A stretch of 64,000 nucleotides of DNA from Microstegium vimineum (taxonomy: Eukaryota > Streptophyta > Magnoliopsida > Poales > Poaceae), in contig CM039129.1 in NCBI GenBank assembly GCA_022036555.1, forward strand, positions 22,547,973 through 22,611,972, written 5' to 3'. Position 1 is the first letter of the stretch; the number at the start of each line of letters is the position of its first letter. The translations under genes and the position numbers were made by a program. Of the stretch, positions 11,828-23,522 are shown piece by piece. Below the pieces are notes generated by a model. It worked only from the letters and a program-made list of their open reading frames with translations. It had not been told where the DNA came from and ran no database searches.

Positions 11828-13749
11828 TGGAGAAAACATGGTGGATAAGTACCCATGTATGTTCAGCTTTGATGATGAGTGATTGACCAACACTTGAGTG
11901 TTTCAGTTTGAGCGGTTTATTCTAACCCTTTGCTAAAGCAAATGTGTGCCTGTCTATCGGCTTGTGGTGTGCAGGTGCAATGCCTAGTGACAGTGGTCAA
12001 TGGCATGGAGAAGGTCGAGTAGAGGCTTGCCGTGCCGATGGACTGAGAGCGGTGAAGGGCGGAAGCGGGGCTCGGACTGAGGGACCATGGGCACCGGCGG
12101 ACTAGCTGTGGTGGCTAGTACTTGGCACCGGCAAGTGCGAGAAGACATGGAGGTAGACCGAGTCAATACGCAGGACGAGCGGGTCGAGCGGAGGCTCATG
12201 GGACTCGGAGTCTGACCGGGCGAGGACAAGGTGGCTCGAGTCGAGTGGTTTGGTGGTTTGGGCCTCAAAACCATCCGAGGACGGTTTCCGAGTTTGGGCC
12301 TCAAAACTCGGGGTTCAGTAGTTGAGCCCAAAGCTATCGGTGGCGGGTTTCCTGGGTTTGACCCTCAAAACCTAGGCGGTGCTTCCAAGGAAGCGGGGAT
12401 GGCACGTGGCGAAATCCTGGAGGTTGCGTCGAGGGGACGGCAACTCCGGGCAAGAAGCGGGGCCGTCCATTCAAAATGCAGGAGATATTTTGCGGAGCTT
12501 GGACTGCAATGCTTTGGCTAGGTAGTTCACTCAATGTATCTAGGGGGGTATTTGGGAAATAGCCAAAGCTCGATAAGTAGGGGGTGAAGGTGTATCCCTC
12601 ATCCCACCTCTTGAACCCTAATCATTTGCCCCAACTCTCTCTCTACCCTCTCTCTAGTTCATGAGGTCCCTAGGTTGATCTCTCCAACCTTTGTAAGGAT
12701 TTGCATTTTGTTTTCGGTGGGAATCAGAGGCCTTACCCTCCGTAAGCCATGGTGGTTTTGATTTCTTGATCGTGTTCCCGTTTTGCTTGTCTTCTTCGCA
12801 TTTTGCTTTTTACCCCTCTTTGATCGCAAGGTGAAATCTTTTTGTAGGGAGTATCTCGTGCAAATCCGTTTGAACCAAGTTGTTCGTATTTGAGAGGAGC
12901 ATCTTTGCACCGAAGGATCCATCCTCAAACCTCTCGAGTATGCAGATCGGGCGATTTCTTTGTGGTGTTCTTTGTTTCCTTCCTTCTTCCCCCAAATCTT
13001 TGTTTCCCTTCAATCCAAACCAAATTGAGCGATGATTTCTTCGGGATAGCTCCTCCATAGCACTAGAAACATGCCTACCATGTTGGGTTGCTAGTGGAGA
13101 TCATTTGGTAAGGATTTGGGAAGATTTAGCGGAGAGAAAAATGAGTTTCGCGTTTCCCGCGTTTCTGTCGAGGGCGGCAGACGCTCCGACGGTTTGCATC
13201 GGACGCTGGTACGTGATGACATCAGCGTCCATCGCGTGATTAGTCTGCGCAGGTCAAGTTTGCGTCGGACGCTCCTCATCGTCCGTCGCTTGACCGTTAG
13301 ACGCGTCCGCCCGTTTTGAGAGTTGCATAGTTCTCTGTTCGTTTGCGTCAGACGCTTCCCAGCGTCTGTCGGGTGTCCGCCAGACGCGTCCGTCGCCTGG
13401 AGGTCTTCTCTGTTCGGCTCTGTGTTGGCGTTAGACGCTAAGCACAACGTCCATCGCTTCTGACCTAGCGTCCGGCGCTCAGCGTCGGCGCTAGCAACCC
13501 TAGCGTCCGTCGCCTGTCTGTTCTAACTTTTTTTCCTAGGTTCTTGCCTCTTTTCCCTAGGGGTCGAGAACCTGCGTTTTGGGGTTTCCAGCAAGTTTCT
13601 CTCCACTTCTAGTGAGCTCTCATTTCTCTGATTTCTCCGTTGAGCACCCATCAACTAGGTTTGATTTTTGGGAAGAGTGGCCCGAATATTTCGTGAGAAA
13701 TTTGAGGCTCCCATTCACCCCCCCTCTGGTCGCCGTTCTAGGTCCTTCA
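11828..13749 (+). repeat. 5' LTR of element C (~1.9 kb)
   Basis: Begins near TGGAGAAAACATGG and ends GGTCCTTCA just before the primer site. The start is set by comparison with the 3' LTR (TGTGAACAAATGG at 21265) and with the element B LTR. The motif array GCGTCGGACGC/CGTCCGTCGC lies at 13165-13515, in the last third. I did not find a convincing TATA box. Confidence 0.8.
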
Positions 13750-13751
13750 AT

Positions 13752-13763
13752 TGGTATCAGAGC
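13752..13763 (+). other. Primer-binding site of element C
   Basis: TGGTATCAGAGC, two bases after the LTR end. Initiator tRNA-Met type. Confidence 0.8.
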
Positions 13764-13794
13764 TAGTTAAGTATCAATCCACCTTACACGGTTC

Positions 13795-14985
13795 TTGATC
13801 CGCGAAGGCGACATGGAGCGAGGTGCTGGTAAACCTCCTTACTTCGATGGAACCAACTTTGCCTATTGGAAGGTGCGCATGTCCGCTTACCTCCAAGGGC
13901 TTGATATGAAGTTTTGGGAGATTTGTGAGAATGAGAACTACGTGGTTCTTGGTGCTCGGATCACCGATCTCCATGTCACGGAACATGCGTCAAACGCAAG
14001 AGCCCGTAGCATTCACTTCTCTTGTCTGTCTCTTCCGGAGTTTGAGCGGGTTTCGAGTCTCACAACGGCATGGGAGATCTGGCAAACACTCTTGAGATAT
14101 CATGAGGGCAACCCTCAGATCAAGTCCAGACTCTTCGACACGTACCGTAGAATGTACAAGAACTTTGCTCAGTTGGCCGGCGAATCTGTTGACGGGATGT
14201 TCACTCGCTTCCAATCTATCGTCAACAATATGCATGCTAATCGAGCCAACTTGCCTTATGATGATCATGAGATGGCTATCAAGCTTTTGCATGCTCTTGA
14301 TCGGAAGGTATGGGAGATGACTGTGGATGTCATTCAGGAGTCACCAGGCTATGATGCCCTGACCGTGGACGAGCTGTTTAGCAAGCTCAAGTCCTCGGAG
14401 ATTGACTACCAGACCCGGGCCAAGCTTGAGAACCCGTCGAAACCATCTATGGCGTTGGTTTCTGGCCCCGACGGTACGTCTTCTTCATCTTCTAACCCTT
14501 CACACTCTTTGTTCGCTTTGTCTTTGATTTCTGTGATAGAGGAGCAAGTGGAGGCTCTTGGAGATGACGAGCTGGCCCTAGTCATCACTAGGTTCTCACG
14601 GTTTCACAACAACCGTTTGAATCGACGATGTGGTGGCTCGGCCAAGGGATGCTACCGTTGCGGTGATGAGGATCACTTCATCGCAAACTGCCCAAGAAAG
14701 CTGCGGGCGACTTCACCAAGCGCAAGGACAAGCGCGAGCACCACTTCGCGGACAAGCACAAGCCCAAGGGCGGCTACACCCGAAGGTCTTCGAATAAGAT
14801 GATCGACAAGGTGAAGGCCAAGCACCGAGCCTTCCTCGCCTCCCTCAGCGGCATCGATGCCTCCTCCGACAGAGGTGCTTCCTCAAGCGATGATGAGTCA
14901 AAGGGAAGGGTTGAGGACAAGTTCAAACGGCCTATGCTTCTACGCCGACGCCAAGCACGGTGGCTTTTGGACCTTGGGGATTGAA
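13795..14985 (+). pseudogene. Element C gag
   Basis: The reading frame from 13795 (MIREGDMERGAGKPPYFDG) covers a Copia gag N-terminal domain (YWKVRMSAYLQ, AWEIWQTLLRYHEG). It then reaches a CCHC zinc knuckle, CYRCGDEDHFIANC, near residues 285-298. A single-base frameshift near 14690 throws the C-terminal lysine-rich tail into another frame, which runs on to 14984 (MIDKVKAKHRAFLASLSG). It would form particles and bind RNA. The upstream start is supported by the primer site 40 bases before it and by identity with element B. Confidence 0.85.
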
Positions 14986-16400
14986 TAAGGCAAGGTCGGC
15001 AAGTGCAAGGATGGCCCCGACTACAACTACGACTCCGACACGCCCGAGGTATCACCCACCATCGAGTCCCTCTCTCTCGAGCTTGAGTCTCTGAACAACA
15101 CCTTGATGAGTCAGGTGCGTTGCTCAAGCGTGCCGCTTGTGAGAGGAATGACTTTAAGGCGAAGTACCTTAGCGCGCTTCATGAGCTAGATTTTGCTAAG
15201 GCGTCGGTGGTGGTTACCGAGAAGATAGAGTGTGATGCTTGCGCCATTCACATGTCTGATCTTGTCACTCTCTAGGACAAGTATGACACTCTACTTGAGG
15301 AGGTTAGTGAGCTGAAGACTAGGCCTAGCTTACTTGGTGCGTGCAGGTCTTGCTTAAGCTTGCGTTCTGAGCTGGCACAGAAGGATGCTAGGATCGCTGT
15401 GTTAGAGAAGGTCAGCTTAGATAGCACTAGAGAGTCGGATCGCTTTGAGGCTTTGGAGCTTGAGATCGCGTCGTGCAGACACGACAAGATGCGTACCGAG
15501 GAGGAAAAACACATACCTTCGGTCCATCTTGAGTTGGGTGTCTTGCCGAGAGCCACAGTTGGGGATATTGCTTAGCCAATGCAAGTGGGCTGGCAACACG
15601 GGAGTAGGCTTTGCTATAGGTGGGAAGGATGATAGCATGTTCGGTAAGATTGGTGACTGCAGTGGTTTGAGCATGAGTGAGAAACCCACCACGCCTCCGA
15701 AATTTACCAAGTTTTCCCCACCTGAGCCTACCGACCCTACCAAGCTACCTATAAGAGATGGTGTGTTTGAAGAGACAATCAAAACCACTCCACAGAAGCA
15801 AGTGTGGATTGTCAAACTGAACCACCTTCGCAACCCACTTGACACACTGCCAGATATCTCTAGTGATCCCCTTCCTAAAAAAGCTAGAGCCACCCAACCC
15901 AACAAGAGAGTGTCTACCAAGAGTGCGGTGAGGTACCATTGTGAGTATTGTGAGCGGGATGGGCACTTGGATGAGTTTTGCTTTAGGAGAAAAAGAGAGA
16001 TGATCAGAGGCAGGTTGAGTTCAACAACCGGGACATGTACCACCCACAAGTTGGGTGCGTGAACCGGAAGTTCAGAGGCGCACTTCTACGCCTAGAGGTA
16101 CAATGCCTCAAGGTGCTATTCCTCAGGAGGCGAGACCACGTGGTGGTCGTGCCCGACGGGGTACCGTTCGTGACACATACGACTACGGGCCTCGTGCCGG
16201 TGGCTTTACTCCACCCTTCTCTCGCGGACCACGTTTTCCCTTTTGTGGTGATCGCTATCACTCCGTGGGGCAGGAGATGTTTGGTTTTTCTCCTAACCCA
16301 TTCTTTGGGCAAGTGGGACAACACTGGTATCCTTCACAGTTTACTAACCCCAGTGTTGGTCCGTTTGCTCACCCTATGTCTTTTTATTGATGTAGGAAGG
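14986..16400 (+). pseudogene. Element C gag C-terminal coiled coil and second zinc motif
   Basis: Degenerate coding sequence in several frames. Around 15290-15530 it reads a heptad-like helical stretch (MRSELAQKDARIAVLEKV at 15360, then a Glu/Leu-rich segment). At 15445-16062 another frame carries a knuckle-like CEYCERDGHLDEFCFRRK near 15940. The RG/PF-rich frame 16055-16390 leads into the protease. This matches the long linker between nucleocapsid and protease in related grass Copia elements. At least three frame changes are needed, so no protein is expected. Confidence 0.6.
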
Positions 16401-16404
16401 ATGA

Positions 16405-17947
16405 CTGGAGGAGACTTGGCTTGTGGATTCCGGATGCTCACGCCATATCACCGGAAATGCCAAGTGGTTCTCCAGCCTCGACCCCGTGCACCACACCGAG
16501 TATCACATTCGGGGACAAGAGTAAAGGTAAGGTTGTCTCCCGAGGGTCGATCCGAGTGAACTCTTCTTTTGTCCTCAAGGATGTTGCTTTGGTTGCGAAT
16601 TTGCATTTTAACCTTCTTTCGGTTTCGCAACTCCTTGATGACGGTTTTGAAGTGAGTTTCAAGCCTAATCTCTCTTGGATTTTCGACTCTCGTGGTGAGC
16701 TTGTTTGCCGGATTTTACCCTTCGGGAAGGTTTTTCGTGCGGATTTTACTATCTCTTCCGGACCTTCTCGATGTCTTCGTGCCGGTTCTTCTTTCGAGCT
16801 TTGGAAGTGGCATAGGAGATTGGGACATTTGAGTTTTGACTTGCTTGCAAGGCTTAGCTCAATGGACCTTATCCAAGGATTGCCAAAGCTAAAGTTCGAA
16901 AAGGATTTGGTTTGTCATCCTTGCAGGTATGGCAAGATGGTTGCCGCTTCCCATCCTCCTGTGACTGAGATCATGACCACTCGACCCGGCGAGCTCTTAC
17001 ACATGGACACAGTTGGTCCAGCTCAGGTCAGGTCGGAAGGAGGGAAGTGGTATGTGGTTGTAGTCGTTGATGACTACTCGAGATACTCTTGGGTGTTCTT
17101 TTTAGAGAGTAAGGATGAGGCTTTTCAACTTGTTCGGGATCTGATTTTGAGATTACAAAATGAGCTACCTAAGAATGCCATGAGAGCTATCCGCAGTGAC
17201 AATGTCACTAAATTCAAGAATGCTCACATTGCATCTCTTTGTTCTTCTTTGGGTCTTGATCACCACTTTTCCTCACCTCACACTCCTCAGCAGAACGGTG
17301 TTGTTGAGCGCAAGAATCGGACCCTTGTTGAGATGGCCAGGACGATGCTCGATCAGCATAGGACTCCTAGGCTATTTTGGGCTGAAGCACTTAGTTCTGC
17401 TAGCTATGTTTCCAATCGCATTTTTCTCCGAGCTTTCAAGAAGAAGACCTCTTATGAGCTGCGATTTGGGAGACTACCCAAGGTAAGTCACCTACGGGTA
17501 TTTGGGTGCAGGTGCTTCATCCTCAAAAAGGGCGGTAAGTTAGACAAATTTGAATCATGGTCTTCTGACGGTATCTTTCTTGGTTATTCTATTCACTCTC
17601 GTGCTTATCGTGCACTTAACCTTGAGACTAACCGAGTGATGGAGACTTGTGAGATTACCTTCGATGAGACTATGCCCTGCGTTTCCACTGCTTTTGAGCT
17701 TGCAGGTGATGATGAGGTGAACACTAGCATCTTTGTGGAGGAGGAGCAGGACGACGCCGATTGGGGTGATCCCGAGCCTACTCCACAGGCTGCCCCAGTC
17801 GACCCTGCGACGTCTACTTCGGCTCACGGTCCTGATCCAACTACTTCCTCTACATGGGGGTCGTTCGAGCAGCTTCCTCAGTCGGTGCCCGTTGCACCTA
17901 AGGGAGCTCCAGATGCTATCAAGGGGGAGACCACTTTGTCCAGGTAG
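16405..17947 (+). pseudogene. Element C protease and integrase
   Basis: The aspartic protease active site VDSGCSRHIT is readable at about 16423-16452. It is out of frame with the following open reading frame, and a frameshift lies near 16500. The integrase frame runs to 17947. It has HRRLGHLSFD and CHPC as the zinc-binding His2Cys2, LLHMDTVGPA with the first catalytic Asp, and a second Asp in IRSDNVTKF where relatives have DNGTEF. The Glu is in NGVVERKNRT. The C-terminal GYS...YRALN block and an acidic linker follow. It would cut the polyprotein and insert cDNA. The altered second-Asp neighbourhood and frameshifts predict inactivity. Confidence 0.85.
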
Positions 17948-18049
17948 GCTCCCCGTCACATCCAGCGGCAGCACCCGCCGGATAACATCATCGACGACAT
18001 CGACCGTCGAGTCACGCGGTCTAGGTCCTATCTCTCTCACTTTGCTCAT

Positions 18050-18950
18050 TCGGCTTTTGTCGCTGCTTTTGAGCCCCGGGATGTTGGACACGCTTTGATG
18101 GATCCGGATTGGGTTAATGCCATGCATGAGGAGTTAGAAAATTTTGAGCAAAACCGCGTTTGGGTCTCAGTTCCTCCACCACCTAGTTGCCACCCCATAG
18201 GTACCAAATGAGTTTTCAAAAATAAACAAAGTGAGGATGGGGTGGTAGTGCGCAACAAGGATAGGTTGGTAGCTCAAGGCTTTTGTCAAAAGGAGGGAAT
18301 AGACTATGAGGAAACATTTGCTCTCGTAGCTCGTTTAGAATCCATTAGAATCCTTATAGCTTTTGCGACTTCTAAGGGTTTTAAACTTTTTCAAATGGAC
18401 GTTAAAAGTGCTTTCTTAAACGGCTACATAGAGGAGGAAGTTTATGTTAAACAACCTCCCGGTTTCGAAAATCCCATGTTTCCAAACCATGTTTTAAACT
18501 TCACAAAGCTTTGTATGGTTTGAAACAAGCCCCTAGAGCATGGTATGATAGATTGCGAACCTTCTTGCTTGCTAAGGGTTTTAAAATGGGATCGGTAGAT
18601 AAGACGTTGTTTCTCCTCAAGTAAGGCAAAAACACTCTCTTTGTCCAAATATACGTGGATTGTATCATCTTTGGTGGTTCTTCTCATGCTCTTGTTGTCA
18701 AGTTTGCAGATCTTATGAGCAGGAAATTTGAGATGAGCATGATGGGAGAGTTGACTTTCTTTCTCGGGTTGCAAATCAAGCAAACCCGAGAAGGGACGTT
18801 TGTACACCAAGGCAAGTACACGAAGGATATATTGAAGAAGTTTGACATGGGCAAGGCAAAGCCCCTCTCGTCGCCTATGTCCACCACTACTGCCTTGGAT
18901 GCGGACGAGGAAGGAGAGCAGTGGACTCCGAGTACCGAAGCATGATCAGG
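18050..18950 (+). pseudogene. Element C reverse transcriptase
   Basis: Starts with the Copia RT leader (DPDWVNAMHEELENF) and continues through FKLFQMDVKSAFLNG and the palm region KLYGLKQAPRAWYDRL. The catalytic motif at 18652-18663 reads YVDC where the family has YVDD, so a metal-binding Asp is lost. In-frame stops near 18210 and 18621, plus a frameshift near 18500, break the gene. The frame 18655-18945 (ELTFFLGLQIKQTREG) covers the thumb region. It copies retrotransposon RNA in the family; this copy cannot. Confidence 0.85.
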
Positions 18951-19592
18951 TTGCTTCTGTACCTGACAGCGACCCGGCCGGACATTCAGTTCGTCGTTTG
19001 CCTGTGTGCACGTTTTCAGGCATCCCCACGGACTTCGCACAAGCAGGCGGTGAAACACATCATGAGGTATTTGCGCTTCACTCCCGAATTTGTACTTTGG
19101 TTTTCCACCTCCTCTTCTCTTGTGCTTTGCGGTTATTCTGATGCCGACTTTGCCGGTTGCCGTCTGGATCGGAAGTCCACTTCTGGGACTTGCTAGTTTC
19201 TTGGGTCTTCTCTTGTGTCTTGGTCTTCTCGCAAACAGTCTAGCATGACACAGTCGACGAGCGAAGCTGAGTACGTTGCTGCGGCTAGCTGTTGCTCACA
19301 GTTGATTTGGATGATTGCAACTTTGAAGGATTTCGGTCTTGAGCTTACTAAGGTGCCTCTGCTTTGCGATAGCACGAGTGCAATTAGTGTGGCCAAAAAT
19401 CTCGTGCTTCATTCTAAAACCAAGCACATTGATGTTCGCTTTCACTTCTTGCGATATCACTACAAGAAGGGTGACATTGACCTCCGGCATGTCGAGACCC
19501 ACAACGAGCTTGCGGATATTCTCACAAAACCTTTGGATCAAGCTGCGTTTTCTCGCCTTCGGGGCGAGTTGGGTGTGTGTTTCCCCTTTTAG
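18951..19592 (+). pseudogene. Element C RNase H
   Basis: Two frames cover the connection and RNase H. 18921-19196 gives YLTATRPDIQFVVC and GYSDADFAGCRLDRKSTSGT. 19215-19592 gives SSRKQSSMTQSTSEAEYVAA, LLCDSTSAI, KTKHIDVRFHFLR and LADILTKPL, the usual Copia end of pol. The Asp-Glu-Asp catalytic pattern (SDAD, EAEY, CDS) is visible. A stop near 19194 separates the parts. The pol gene ends at 19592. Confidence 0.85.
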
Positions 19593-21264
19593 TTGAGGGA
19601 GGCTCTTTGTGTATCCTAGTTCTTTTTGGTTCTTATTTGTCTTTTCTTTCTTTTCTTTGGTGTCTTCTTAGTGTTAATTGGTGTCAATGCATTGTGCATC
19701 TCATTTGTATTTGTGACATAGTTTATTTTTAAGCTTCATACCTATAGCCGATATAATGAATCTATGCTCTATTTGAGTTGCCTAACTTAGACTCTTTTTT
19801 ATCTCTAGATATGCAATAGAGCTAAGTTAGAAAAGCTTTAACACTGAATTTAATTCCCCATGTCACCTCTGAAATGGCACTAGCATGTGTAGGCTTTTGA
19901 TGATCCTTCTTGGCTGCCTTGTATATAGCTTGTAACTATGTCTCTTCATTGTTTCATTCACTTCCATTGAGCACCATGTTTAAATTGATCTAAAATGAAA
20001 TTGCTCTCTGAATTATGAATTGGAAAGATTGAGTTGGGTCTGCATTGTGAGCATTTCACCGTGTGTTCGAGACTGCTTTCCATATGGGTGGAACTTGAGC
20101 GGTGTCGTGTATGACCGAAACCGGTGTGTCCAGTCCTTTGACTTCGCCCGGTTGGTAAGTGGCATCCCCTTGCTTACAACCACTCGCATACAACTTGAAA
20201 TGTGCCTAAAACTGAAATTTGGCTGCAAAACTCTGAAACTTAAAAAATTCATTCAGTTGGGTCATTGGCTTGTCGTTTGAACTTTGCTAGGGATAGTTCT
20301 ACTTGCTATACATGAGATTGCTTTGAGATAGTTCCTATCTAGTTTGCCATGTCTAGTTGTCTCTAGGAGGTGATACCCTTTCTATGCTCTCACATGTAAT
20401 GCTCTCTAAAACGGCTTCTAAAGTGATCTTAAGCTCAACTTGAGTCTTTGTTGGACACGTAGAGCTTTTCCTATTCTCATAGGATCACATCACTTAGAGA
20501 ATCTATTCATTTTCTTAGCTCTAATTATGAAGCTTTTGCACTCATCTTGCATTTCATGGCATTTGTGGCTTTCTCTTTGAGTTTTGAGCCATGATGAGCT
20601 GCATATGTCACCAAGGGGGAGAAGATGTGCATTTCACTCCATTTTCAGCCATCTACCCCAAAGGGGAGAAATGTGCGTTTCATTCATATTCAACCAAGAG
20701 GGAGAAAATGGTGCATTTTCATACATGCATTAGTCAAGAGGGAGAAAATTGGAATTTGTGGCCTTTTGAGCTTTGGTCCTTCTATTGGTTTCTCTTTTAA
20801 GTACTTGGCTCTTTTCACCCTTTCTTGGTATCTTGAGTGTGCATGTTCCCAGGGGGAGCTTCTGGTAGATGTGTTGAGCCTTTGCCTCTTCTGGAGGGTC
20901 TAGCTTGCTTTGTTGGCTTCGACAGGTTTCGATGGCTTCTTGAGCATTAAGGTGTTTTAATTGGTATCTTTTGAGCTCCCTTAGTGTTTCAATTGATATT
21001 CTCAGTTTTGAGAGCTGTGATTGGTTTCTTGGACTTGCTAGCGGTGTTGAGCCCGTTCTCTGCCTCTTCTTGAGGGCTACCTTTGATTTACTTGGTTGCG
21101 TCGAGTCGTTGCCCATGTCTTTGGGAACCATGTTTTGGACTCGTTTTGCTTCTCTCAAGTGATCCCATTTTGGCATTCTTAGATTTTGGTCATTTGGAGA
21201 GCTTTACCTTGTGGCTCAAATCTGAAATGCACTTGTGTTGACAATGCACTCATCAAGGGGAGAT
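19593..21264 (+). other. Element C long 3' non-coding region with polypurine tracts
   Basis: About 1.7 kb without a gene. It contains at least six purine-rich runs resembling the polypurine tract: near 20613 (AAGGGGGAGAAGA), 20660 (AAAGGGGAGAAA), 20696, 20731 (AAGAGGGAGAAAAT), 20851 (CAGGGGGAGC), and the true tract CAAGGGGAGAT directly before the 3' LTR at 21265. Confidence 0.65.
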
Positions 21265-21624
21265 TGTGAACAAATGGTGGATAAGTACCCATGTATGTTC
21301 AGCTTTGATGATGAGTGATTGACCAACACTTGAGTGTTTTAGTTTGAGCGGTTTATTCTAACCCTTTGCGAAAGCAAATGTGTGCTTGTCTATCGGCTTG
21401 TGGTGTGCAGGTGCTATGCCTAGTGACAGTGGTCAATGGCGTGGAGAAGGTCGAGTAAAGGCTTGCCGTGCCGATGGACTGAGAGCGGTAAAGGGCGGAA
21501 GCGGGGCTCGGACTGAGGGACCATGGGCGCCGGCGGACTAGCTGTGGTGGCTAGTACTTGACACCGGCAAGTGCGAGAAGACATGGAGGTAGACCGAGTC
21601 GACCGAGTCAATACGGTGGACGAG
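21265..21624 (+). repeat. 3' LTR of element C, first 360 bp only
   Basis: Starts TGTGAACAAATGG directly after the polypurine tract and aligns with 11828 onward. It stops at GTGGACGAG, where sequence of the element E LTR begins. A 12-bp tandem duplication (GACCGAGTCGACCGAGTC) is present that the 5' LTR lacks. Confidence 0.85.
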
Positions 21625-21884
21625 CTAGTACCAGATTGCAAGAGTTGGAAGAGATAGGCTTGTGATCAACCAGTCAGTTGGTCCCTGTAGAGTTGGAGTC
21701 TTCACCTGAAGTTCGGAGTTGTCTTCCCGTTGTTCGCTATGTTGAGGTTATCCTTTGACCTTATATGTTATATATTTAAGTATTGTCTTTTGATACTACC
21801 TTAATTTGTGGCTATATGTGAGATTTGACTTCCTGGGCTCACATATGGTGTATATCTGGTTTTGTTCTTAAAACCGGGTGTGAC
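21625..21884 (+). repeat. 5' LTR of element E, truncated to its right end
   Basis: Matches 35260-35523 closely, ending AAAACCGGGTGTGACA. Its left border is fused to the broken 3' LTR of element C. Confidence 0.85.
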
Positions 21885-23080
21885 AGATTGGTATCAAAGC
21901 AATGCTGACTGTAGGACACAAGCCTAGTTAGAAATTGAGCATCTTATGGTTCAGAAGTTGCTACAGAAATCTATGTTCTGTAGACCTTGATATTTTACTC
22001 TCTACAAAATCCTTATCCTTGCTATTGCCCCCACCTTATTGCTTGTTTCAAACATTGTTCTCATCTTCACCCTCTGATATGCTTCTTGATCTTTTCTCAC
22101 CACCTCCTTGTATCTTTTGAAAGAAGAGCTTTAGGATGTTTGTCCTTTTATTAAGAGAACGATAGTTGAGTCAATGCTTGAAGTGTGAACATTTAATGCT
22201 TTGCTGAATTGTCATGATGCATATGCTTGATTTGAATCTTTGTAATGAGTGCAATGATCTTGTGGGATTTCTCCACAACTTCATTGAGTTTATAGGCCTA
22301 AGCTTGTAAATGGTTGGGTTCTCTAGTCTCTTGCTATCCCCATCCTGTCTCAATCTATCAATGTCATCTTATCTTATGCCTTATCTATCTTATCTTTTCT
22401 CAAGCAAGCTAACTCTATCATCCTATCTCTCTGTTTTGGAAGTTAAAAAAATCATGGAAAAATTCTGGACAAAATTATACTTCCATATCTTTCTCTGACC
22501 GTAAGAATAACCTTCATAGATATTATCGTTTGGGAGTTACAAAATTCACAAAGAGACACAACTGTGCTGTTTGGAATCTGGAACAGTTTTGGTTGATTGC
22601 TGTTTTGGGCCACCTTAACTACAGAATATGGAGAAGTGTGCTATAAGGAAGTTGTAGACAATTTCATAACATTTCCAACGGTTTAAAATTTAGCCCCATT
22701 GGATTAATAGAACTCTAGTTATGGCTATTTTACTAAGCTGTTGTCTTGCAACTAGTGAGGAAATTTTGGATTAGTTGTTTCTATGCCTACACCCAAGTTC
22801 TTATGAAGTGCCAGCAAGGCTTAATGATGGTAAGAGTCACTCAAAGGAAGATGCAAGCTACCATGTGGAGTCCCCTAGTCGAATTTTCTTAAGGGGGTAG
22901 CCAAGTTAAAGACGTTGCAATGTGGAAGACGCATACAATCTATTGTCCAACTTGATAGTTTTGTTTATTGCTTTGATCGAGATTTCTCTAGTTGCTCCTG
23001 CTATATTTTGACATTACCTAAATATGTATTTAAGGAAGCTATGAATGACAAAAATTATAATGCATAGATGTTCTAAATAG
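21885..23080 (+). other. Primer-binding site and untranslated leader of element E
   Basis: TGGTATCAAAGC at 21889-21900 is the primer-binding site. The following ~1.2 kb is AT-rich and has no supportable gene; the short ORFs at 21935, 22310 and similar show no domain. Confidence 0.65.
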
Positions 23081-23520
23081 ATGGATGCTACACGAGAAGA
23101 CACTTCACAGGATGTAAAAAGGAACGTTCTCAATCCTGATCCTCCATCTATAGAACAAGGTTTGATGACACAGGCTCAACGGTTGCAGCTTTTTGTTCAA
23201 AGCTCCCAGAATCAAACACCACCATTGACAAACATGTTGAATTCATGAAAGGACATCCACCGACTTTCTCGAATGCAAGTGACCCACTAAGAGCAGATGA
23301 CTGGCTTACAGCTATCAAGCAACAAAAGAAGAAAAAGAAGAAGAGAAAGTGTGATCTACACCGCCAGCTAAGAGACACTCATGCCTGTCTTGCTACACAA
23401 ATTGAATATCAGTCACAATCTATGAATCCGCTTGGGGTACAGATCAAGATCAACAATCCAATGATGAAGCACCACACTCCAACTGTCAAGGTCCATGTCT
23501 ATCACCACCTGTTATCTCTC
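23081..23520 (+). pseudogene. Element E gag remnant
   Basis: A start codon at 23081 (MDATREDTSQD) opens a short frame ending near 23250. The adjacent frame (23245-23523) carries KGHPPTFSNASDPLRADDWL, the signature at the start of the gypsy gag capsid domain. After that it runs into a lysine-rich artefact (about 23325-23350) and unrelated sequence, so most of the capsid and the zinc knuckle are deleted. Not functional. Confidence 0.65.
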
Positions 23521-23522
23521 TA

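Larger units (their letters stand above)
11828..21624 (+). mobile_element. Element C: Copia retrotransposon, degenerate
   Basis: Order on the plus strand: 5' LTR (11828-13749), primer-binding site, gag, protease, integrase, reverse transcriptase, RNase H, a long non-coding 3' region, polypurine tract, and only the first 360 bases of the 3' LTR (21265-21624). The 3' LTR joins directly to an internal position of the element E LTR, so a deletion has removed sequence from both. Several frameshifts and stops, and a changed reverse transcriptase active site, make it non-autonomous. The domain order integrase-before-RT is diagnostic of Copia. Confidence 0.9.
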
